Assembly (NCBI GenBank): GCA_950295325.1
Contig: OX485803.1
Coordinates: forward strand, 38,705,554-38,769,553
DNA length: 64,000 nucleotides
Source: Polytrichum commune
Taxonomy: Eukaryota > Streptophyta > Polytrichopsida > Polytrichales > Polytrichaceae
Direction: 5' to 3'
The notes beneath the pieces were generated by a model, which saw only the letters and a program-made list of their open reading frames with translations, was not told where the DNA came from and ran no database searches. Positions 56,601 through 64,000 of the stretch are shown in pieces (positions within the stretch are counted from its first letter, which is position 1; each line of letters starts with the position of its first letter). The position numbers and the translations under genes were made by a program.

Positions 56601-57183
56601 ACACAAGCAGTTGGATAGAAATGATAGCATAATTGTGAAGCAACATTCATCCAAATCACAACCAAAGTTAACCCTTGATATACTGTACTAATTCTATAAG
56701 TCCTCACAAAGTCTTAAAAATATGTTTTTTTAGACAATTTCAAAATCTATATAGTATATCATCTTTTGACAAGGACAAAATAGAATAAATGCTTTATTAA
56801 TGATCAACACAATGCGTGTAGATAAATAGAAACACTAGCTCCTATTAAAGCAAGCATGAATGCAAAACCCCTTTGTACACATGGATGGGGCATGGATGAT
56901 TGATATACTAGCAGCGTAGTGTTTCCAAAAGGCAACCATGTCAAACATTGGAGCCAAACTTCTACCTACACAAAAAGTATCAAACGATTGGAAAAAGTAC
57001 ACTCGACAAGTGACCTAATTTACGATAGATTCATTTTTGACGTAATTAGCTAAAAATGAAGTCAAGTAGTTGAACTATACAATTACTATTTTTGCATGTC
57101 AAGGCTCATATAGTGTAGGGTTTCTTGAAAACTCATGGAGCAATGACAAAGAGATGAATCTTAAATTTACATGGCATTTGAGT
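53626..57183. other. AT-rich tract, no gene seen
   Basis: No recognisable gene. Contains G-tracts at 54179-54194 and about 54535-54547. The minus-strand ORF 55128-54823 is hydrophobic but unlike any family I know. About 55755-55965 is a diverged relative of 44380-44590, and about 56505-56560 is another copy of the AGTAACCAAATAAGGCATG repeat seen near 29720. Confidence 0.5.
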
Positions 57184-57426
57184 CTCGGGGGGTGCACCTT
57201 TCATTAAAACCTAGAATCACGTGCGTTCACTGCAAACTCTAAAAACCCCCTATATACAAGTTATTTTTTGTGAAATGAAGTAATACACATACAATTGCAA
57301 CAATACATATACAAGTGATAATATGTATACACAAAAAAACATCCATTCATATATAGTCATTAACATAAGTATACAAATATACTTTTGAACAATAATCAAC
57401 CCCTATAATATGTATAACAAAATATC

Positions 57427-57690
57427 CTAGCTTTCATCAGCAAAGTCGTTGAAAACTTTTTCATCTCCCGGATGTAACTCATAAACATTTGATTCACCAA
57501 TATATGTCATTGTAGCCAATACAATTATTGTCTCTAAGTCTACCATCAAATGATCAGTAAGATCATATGTCCACTCGTTGTTAGCCCCTTTTTGATACCA
57601 ACATAAACCAATCTCCACGTTTGATGGACGGTCCATCAAGTCAATTGGATCCCTATACTCCACCCAACGATTACCAAACTTCCTCCGCAT
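57427..57690 (-). CDS. 87-codon ORF of the hAT-like short element
   Basis: Intact ORF beginning MRRKFGNRWVEYRDPIDLM and ending FNDFADES, the same product as at 7849-8112 with six residue changes. Compared codon by codon, the two copies differ at six amino-acid-changing sites and about one silent site. This is the C-terminal remnant of the larger protein seen in the long element. It is a transposon-borne fragment of unknown function and may not be expressed. Confidence 0.4.
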   Translation of the reverse strand: MRRKFGNRWVEYRDPIDLMDRPSNVEIGLCWYQKGANNEWTYDLTDHLMVDLETIIVLATMTYIGESNVYELHPGDEKVFNDFADES

Positions 57691-57857
57691 CCAATATGAA
57701 AACTTATGATATGTAGTATAGTAACAATACCATACAAGTACAATTATTGTATACTTTTTAAAGGCCTTCCATATATGTACATACTTATAAATTATAATAT
57801 GTATACCATATGTATACGTAATATGGCAAGGTCCAAATCAATACCCCTCCTGTGCAC

Positions 57858-58103
57858 GGCCGGGGATTCGTGGCACTCAAGTAAAATCATCCGTGCGGAT
57901 GAAAAAAACACATGAATCATCTAAATGGCTATTTTTGGGCAAATTGATTCCGAAAATAGAGTCAAAGGCCCCGAATTAGTCTAGTGACGTCACATTCGAA
58001 TGAATCGGCCCTCAACCCCATAGGGGGGCTTTTTTTATTGGAGCCACTTCATCCACGATATCTTGGATGGATGATTTTACTTGAGTGCCACGAATCCCCA
58101 GCC
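57858..58103. mobile_element. 246-bp TIR element nested in the hAT-like copy
   Basis: Interrupts the hAT-like element with identical flanking CCTGTGCAC nonamers (57849-57857 and 58104-58112). Terminal inverted repeats of about 35 bp start GGCCGGGGATTCG and GGGCTGGGGATTCG, then run perfectly through GTGGCACTCAAGTAAAATCA. The interior is non-coding. A 9-bp duplication fits a Mutator-like MITE; 8 bp (hAT) is possible if one base is coincidental. The short copies at 7640 and 12161 serve as empty sites. Confidence 0.9.
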
Positions 58104-58162
58104 CCTGTGCACTCACGTATACTCGTACATGTTTAGTACAGTGCACCCCCTAAGATTTGAGT

Positions 58163-60633
58163 ATATTTAGACAACCCGCTTGTCCAAAAATAATAGGGGA
58201 TGTACACTTGTGGGGACATAAACATCAAACAACAACCACAATTTCGAATGTTTATATTCCATGCTCACTTAACCACCATATATGTGTACTTTTGCGATCT
58301 AATTTACATCATATTGACAGTTAGAATTGTCCATAATTCATCCACATATCCAAATATACCTAAAAACTAGTCATTTGTGGCTTACTTCAACGATTATCAT
58401 GTATACTACTACTTCTAGTAGAATTCAAAAGCACGTGTAGATAGTCACAATGGCCACTTGCCCTCAGGGCAATCTCATATAATACGTTTGCTCAATGCCA
58501 AGTCAAGGAAATGGTATATGTGGTCTTTCTTTTGTATTAAATTTGTAGAGGACAATGAATGTGATTTGCTTTATGTTGTCTGAATATTTATGAATTTATT
58601 GTGAAATCCACATATCCAGAAATCATGGCATGCATGGGGGAGGCAAGTGTGTTTGTAATACTACAAGTGCATTTTTATCAAATTATTATAATATTAATGA
58701 AAAAACACAAATTCATTGATATAATCATACACCAAATTCTTGGATGGGTGGGGGGAGGCATGGGCAAAAACAATTGTAGGGAACTACGTGTAATTTAGCA
58801 TGGATGGATAAGAATTGAGGAATGGATGAAATCACTTGTGAAATTATCACCCTAAATGGCTTCTAGATCATGCTGTTATTATTTGATGTCTTTAGAAGAG
58901 CTTCAACCCAATAAACAAGGCTCATAGTAAATAATGCACTTTAAGGGCTATGGGGAATTGGAGCCTTTTCTTATGTATAAAAAATATAAGGTAGGATTGA
59001 CTAAATCATTCAATAATTTAGAAATACCCATAGGGTGCTAATAGTCACAACAATTTATCATTATTATGAAAATTAGTATGCCGTATAATCCATTGTAGTA
59101 GATAAATAACCCTCCATAGAATATTGAGTTATCACTTATTTTAAGAGGAAATGCACCCCCCCCTCCCTGGAGATCAAAATACACAATGTTCTCCTACTAA
59201 ATGAACATGAAGGCTCGATCTTGAAGGATGCTATGCTCCCTTCTTCTCAGTATTTTATAATACTTATAGTATTTAATAGTTGGGAGAGCCAAAAACCACA
59301 CTCATAAAACAAGTTAACACATTTTGACATATGTGTGTGTTAGCAAGTTTTACCACTGTGTAGCATCTAAGCGCCTATTGGTTGTATTTTAGTTGAAGCG
59401 CAATGGCAGGAGAGGGATGATCCCAAATATAGGTTGGCATGAATAACTTACAAGAGATGCTATACCTCTAATCATAGCCACAAACTTTGGCATAAACTTG
59501 ATACGGATTTACATGGAATGGCCATGGAACAGGTGCTATTGCATTTTGGTCGGAGGTGCTCAATTTTGAAAGTGCAATTGACATCCATTTATTTCTTAAA
59601 ATATAACCAAAAAAAAATCTTAATGGATGGGAGATGATCATTCCATGGGACAATGATTCTCACAAGGTTCTCACTCCAAATCACAAGTTCATGTCGTGTT
59701 AATCTCAAATTCTATATTACAATATTATTGTGTCATGCAACATAAGTTAAAGAAGAACACAGTCTTGAAGAAGGCCTTCAAATAAAGAATATATGGAAGC
59801 CACTAAATTGCATGTAAATGATGCAATTTGAAATGGTTGGAGCATAGTTCATTTGATTTACATGACAATTAACTTTTGGAGTACATGTGGTCATTGCCAA
59901 CGTAGTTGAAGCTTTTGGTTCACTATTAGGTTATCGGGGAGGGGGGAGGGGGGTCATTGTATATGTATGGTATTATGTGGGTGTACATAAGGGTATGTGA
60001 AATGTTGGCTTACAAAGTATACATATGGGAGGGGTATTGTTCTATCTAGTTTTGTGTAAATGCAAAAGGTACTACGAAATTTGAGTGTGAGACAAGTATA
60101 CCCTAAGGTCCCTTTAAGGTTTCTCACAAACAATGTATAGTTCAACCAAAATAATACCTTATACTCCGCAAAGTTCATATGTGCTAATCCACAAGGAAAT
60201 ACTTGTCATCCCCCCTATGTCATGCTTTCATGACATTGTTATATATTGGAAAAAAACTAATTTATAAGCATACATCCATAAATTGTCAACCTTTTTTCCT
60301 CAATAGCTGAACACTATTGGGTTAGGTAAAGCACTATTGTGTTCAAAGTGTTTGTAATAAATGTTTGTACCTTAGTTGTGCTTTGGTATGTCCTCCTATG
60401 GGTTGGGGAGAGAGAGAGAGGGGATTATCATATAAAAACGTAACTCTCATCCATCCAACATTAAAACTTGACCCGTATAGGTTTGTTGCCGATACATCAC
60501 AAATGACACTAAGTAGACTAATTGAAGGTCTTCAAAGCTAATTCCGATGTCAAATCAACCAAAAAAAATGTGACCTCTAGGATGCTCACTATTTAAAGGC
60601 TTTCATGTTGGATAAATGAGAGGTACGCTTGCG

Positions 60634-60638
<5 letters not shown>
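58163..60638. other. AT-rich tract, no gene seen
   Basis: No gene recognised. A purine-rich GGGGAGGGGGGAGGGGGG stretch sits at about 59936-59953, and a short GA repeat at about 60409-60420. Sequence ending GCACCCCCCC near 59165 resembles a CTCGGGGGG-type terminus, but no partner was found. Confidence 0.45.

Positions 60639-60702
<64 letters not shown>
60639..60702. repeat. (TC)n microsatellite
   Basis: About 32 uninterrupted TC units. The serine/leucine-repeat ORF running through it is a by-product. Confidence 0.97.
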
Positions 60703-60705
<3 letters not shown>

Positions 60706-60985
60706 TTGGGGTAAACACATGCACGAGTGGTTAATATATTTACTCCAATTAAACCATCACCACTGGAATAAGAGAGATTACAAAGGGGAAATGGAAAAAA
60801 GGGAAGGAGCTAGGGAAGGGGGGGGGGTGGGATTTGGGCAGACCAACCCATACACTTGTTCCTTGTTGGATGCCCAAACTCGTGCCTTCAAAAAACCAAT
60901 GTACGGGCTGGTTCGCCCCAACCGAGGGATGGGATACCCGAAGAGGGCTCCCATCCTGTTTCATCTTTACATGTGTTGGAATGCA

Positions 60986-61126
60986 TCTACTCCCTGCAAA
61001 GGGTGAAGTAGTATTACATCCAAAACCATTACCCTGGGGTATGGCCAAGGATGTCCTACGAACAGACACTCTATTCACTCCGGCCCCTCCCTAGAGAGAC
61101 CGGAGTTCTTCTTCTTCTTCTTCTTA
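60986..61126 (+). mobile_element. 5'-truncated retroposon with (TTC)n tail
   Basis: 141 bp flanked by identical TGTTGGAATGCA at 60974-60985 and 61127-61138. It begins TCTACTCCCTGCAAAGGG and ends GACCGGAGTTCTTC followed by TTC repeats. The last ~60 bp (GACACTCTATTCACTCCGGCC) match the 3' ends of the TATC-tailed elements, while the tail unit differs. Its perfect duplication shows that the 5' end is a true insertion boundary, so this copy is truncated relative to the longer ones. Confidence 0.85.
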
Positions 61127-61138
61127 TGTTGGAATGCA

Positions 61139-64000
61139 GTTTCCACGTGGGATACAAGCGGGTCTTAGTCAATTTGGTGTGGGAACAGGAAACTCTCTAC
61201 TACGGTAGTGGGCCCCAACAACACCATAACTACAAATCCGGAGCTGACGGGGCACGCCGGAGGGAATGGGGGGGGGGGGTTGGCCCCTTCAATGAGAAAT
61301 ACACCCCCCCCCCCAACCCCAATTGCATTGCATATATATACATACACAGAGGCCAGACTGACTTGAAGCTACATTGTAGGGCAGGGCATTCAATCAACAA
61401 CAATAAGAAGTTGAAAGAGTAAACCCTTTGAAAGGCAAGGCAGGCAGGCAGGCAGGGGGGCCTTTAGATTCTCTGGCAGTTCAGGAATGTGTGAGGGAGG
61501 TCTGGCAATGAGAGATAAAACCCTTTCCTCTTGTTCCTGTATGCATGCATGTAAGTAAGTAAAGTATGTAAGCAGCAGCAGCAGCAGCTGCTTCAATTGA
61601 GTCAGTTTCGGAGTCCCAACACCCACTTGCGTCCAAACCCAATCTCCTTGTGCTGCAGGGATCGGAGGAGAATTGTTGACCGAACTTTGACAATCTGTCT
61701 TTAGCCCCTAAAGCCCCCCCCCCCCCCCCCCCAAAAAAAAAAATGGCCCCATGAAAGTGCATCCCATTACAACTACTTATGAAGAGGAAAAGTGTAAGGA
61801 GGTGGAATGACATCGGTTTTGAAGTTTGGAAAGCTAAAAGGCTAATTAATGGGACTGAAAGTACATCGTGATGGTTTCGAACTTGCCACTTCTGTAGCGT
61901 GGCGGAGTGCGGTAGCCTCTGTGAGATAGAGGCTACTATCAACTTGTTGGTCCGGTTGAAGGAAAGACTTGAGACTGCTTAACATTGTTATCTCTAGTGG
62001 GGTTGTATAGGGGACACTCCGACACAAAAGTGTGTGCCTCGTCTTCAACTGCATTCCCAGTTGCCTGTTGGTGGACTTGATAGGATGTTCGGATGACATT
62101 TTTATAGAGTTGAGATTGTTTGCATACAACTTTAGATGTCCATGTAAGGTAGTTGCACCTATTCCTAACATTATTTTTGGGCGAGTTTTGGGTGCTTGAG
62201 AATGATTTGATTTACTTATGTGCCAACTATCTCCTTTAATTTGCCTTTTAAAGTGTACCCAAAATCCATGTGGCTCGTGATAAGTTGTAAGCTTCGAGTC
62301 GGTCTAGAAGTGCCGCCAACAAGTAATATAACCATTATCACCATACGTTGACAACTTTCTTAAGACAATCACATCTGTAATCAACATTTTGGAAAATTAT
62401 GGTTTAGAATTTATGTAAGAGATTGAGATTTTTTTCTCCTTTTTTTCCTTTTTAAACGTGTTGCATGGTTTATTGATTCACTTGTAAAGGCTAAACCCAC
62501 TCAACACATGTAGTTTAGAAAGGTTTAAACTGGCAATACTATTACCCTACCTATGTTGGAACCTCCACTTGCTTGCCTTTCCCATGGTGTGCTACGGAGG
62601 CACAAACTTGTTGAGGTTATTCTATGCCTTCGTATTTCTGTTGATTTTGAAACCATACCATAACATCTAGTATGACTCCATAATATACTTAACTATGGGT
62701 GTTCATAATATGTCCTAAACCAATATAGGTGCACCTACATCATAAGACAAACCGACCTTTGAAATGATGTGAGTGAGGATCTTGTGAAGGATTGTCAATA
62801 AAAATGCTAGTTTTTGCCCTAACAAACAAAACATTTATATGTAAAAATGTATGACAACTTTGCATTGGAGAGAGGAAGTACACACATGGCGATGTACATG
62901 TACCACACCTTCATGTGAGCGTCAACACCCATGTGTCAAAATAGATCATTTTGGCCACTTTCAAAATAGGCACCTCAAATAAAGACATTTATGATTTTAA
63001 GCACGGTAAGTGGCATAATAGTGACCAAATGGATTCTAAGTTATTGAACTATGGAGTGCATCATTCAACACATGTGGATTTGATGTACTTGAGGATTTAA
63101 AGAACGAAATTATTCGTCTAGCAATACTTTGGATCTAGTGGTCAAATAAACAATGATTTAAACCCCAAAGTTTCATCTTATATGTAAAAGATGTTGTCAT
63201 GTGCCAGTTTAATTATTTTGTGCAACCCTTGATTTGTTTGACTAGGAATTCCCATTGGTATAGAAAGTATATAGTATACTATTTTAATTGAATGGGACAT
63301 GGATGTAGTAAACCATTTTTTAGGTTTTGAAATTTGGGGATTTGGACAATGTATGGCATTGTTGTTTGGAATATTAATAAAAATAAATTCAATCAAATAA
63401 TTTTCCAAAAATTCAACCTCTTGATTTATGCTTAGTCTGATCAAAGTGTTAAATCTTACTTGTGAGGATAACTTAAGATCCATGGCAACCATAGAAGGAG
63501 GTAGGCTAGGAAACTACCCCAATAGGGTCATGTGTGATTCAATTTATGCTCTCTCTCTCTCTCTTTCTCTCATGGGGTTCCTAACGTTTTCACCTTCAAC
63601 TTACATGGTTGTCACAAAGGTAAGTGGGCTTAATTTGGTCACTTTTCTTAATTGGACACCTTAAGCTAGATGTGTGTGGTTAGGTATAGGTTTAAAGGAC
63701 ATGGAACTATATTCTCAAAGTTTATTAACTACTCTACACTCAAAAGTCATCACAATTGACAAAGCCTATGTATTCAATTGAAATATTCAAAGCATATGCA
63801 CTTCACATAGCAATTTTTCCACATTGTTGGCATGCTTTGTGGGTCCAAAAACTATAAAAAGCTACGAGCGAATAATGGCCCCTAACACTCGTATTCAAGT
63901 TGAATACAAATTTATGTAGTGACTAGTTATGTTTATGAGGGTAGGTGTCTTGACTCTTGTTGCTCGTGATTTGACTTTGCATGGGTGTAGTAGGTTGTTG
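61139..64000. other. Mixed tract, no gene seen
   Basis: Contains G- and C-tracts (about 61268-61278, 61304-61313 and a C19 run at 61714-61732 followed by A9), GGCA repeats at about 61435-61455, and a GCA repeat at about 61573-61588. Minus-strand ORFs 61942-61481 and 62171-61842 are long for the window, but the first is driven by homopolymer and GCA-repeat translation and the second is unrecognised. About 63465-63640 is a relative of 4618-4800. A CT microsatellite lies at about 63550-63570. Confidence 0.45.

Larger units (their letters stand above)
57184..58154 (-). mobile_element. hAT-like element, short form, copy 3, carrying a nested insertion
   Basis: Ends CTCGGGGGGTGCACC and GTGCACCCCCTAAG are flanked by identical ATTTGAGT octamers (57176-57183 and 58155-58162), the clearest 8-bp duplication of this family. 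Removing the nested 246-bp element and one 9-bp duplication leaves 716 bp, matching the copies at 7640 and 12161. It carries the 87-codon ORF at 57690-57427. Confidence 0.92.

Noticed and set aside
61481-61942. 153-codon minus-strand ORF
   Set aside because: Much of its length comes from translating a C19/A9 homopolymer (F and G runs) and a GCA repeat (A run). No family features.
1-64000. CRISPR arrays, operons, ribosome binding sites or prophage features
   Set aside because: The DNA is eukaryotic (spliced kinase gene, nuclear tRNA); the tandem repeats lack unique regular spacers.

Overview
The window looks like nuclear DNA of a land plant with a large, repeat-rich genome. The plant assignment rests on one intron-containing receptor-like cytoplasmic kinase gene of a plant-specific family and a plant-type nuclear tRNA-Asp gene. 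Only one convincing protein gene in 64 kb, with transposon relics almost everywhere else, fits a big genome such as that of a fern or another large-genome lineage. I cannot name the species.

Layout. 0-7 kb: tRNA-Asp(GUC) on the minus strand, a TA-flanked MITE, a GC-rich island, a decayed Helitron Rep-domain pseudogene and a 57-bp degenerate tandem repeat. 7-18.5 kb: a cluster of elements with CTCGGGGGG termini and 8-bp target duplications (hAT-like). It includes one copy nested in another and a 1.27-kb copy that keeps the largest coding remnant, an unrecognised protein with an AT-hook-like motif. 21.4-25.1 kb: the kinase gene (minus strand, seven coding exons, 557 codons), whose upstream side carries a CT-rich leader or promoter. 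About 26.5-28.0 kb: a Tourist-like MITE whose interior has expanded into an eight-unit 158-bp tandem array. 28-31 kb: a ladder of old degenerate repeats. 31-64 kb: no gene that I can support. This part holds short retroposons with clear target duplications and simple-repeat tails, five more Tourist-like MITEs, a tRNA-derived SINE, a diverged 390-bp direct-repeat pair 5 kb apart, and another CTCGGGGGG element that was itself hit by a 246-bp TIR element.

The genes do not form a pathway. The value of the window is a readable transposon stratigraphy: at least five structurally defined families, with terminal repeats and target duplications visible in the sequence, two nesting events, and two separate internal tandem amplifications in the same MITE family. 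The most novel-looking item is the CTCGGGGGG family and the unidentified protein it carries. Identifications based on remembered protein families (kinase, Helitron) are separated in the entries from those based only on structure.
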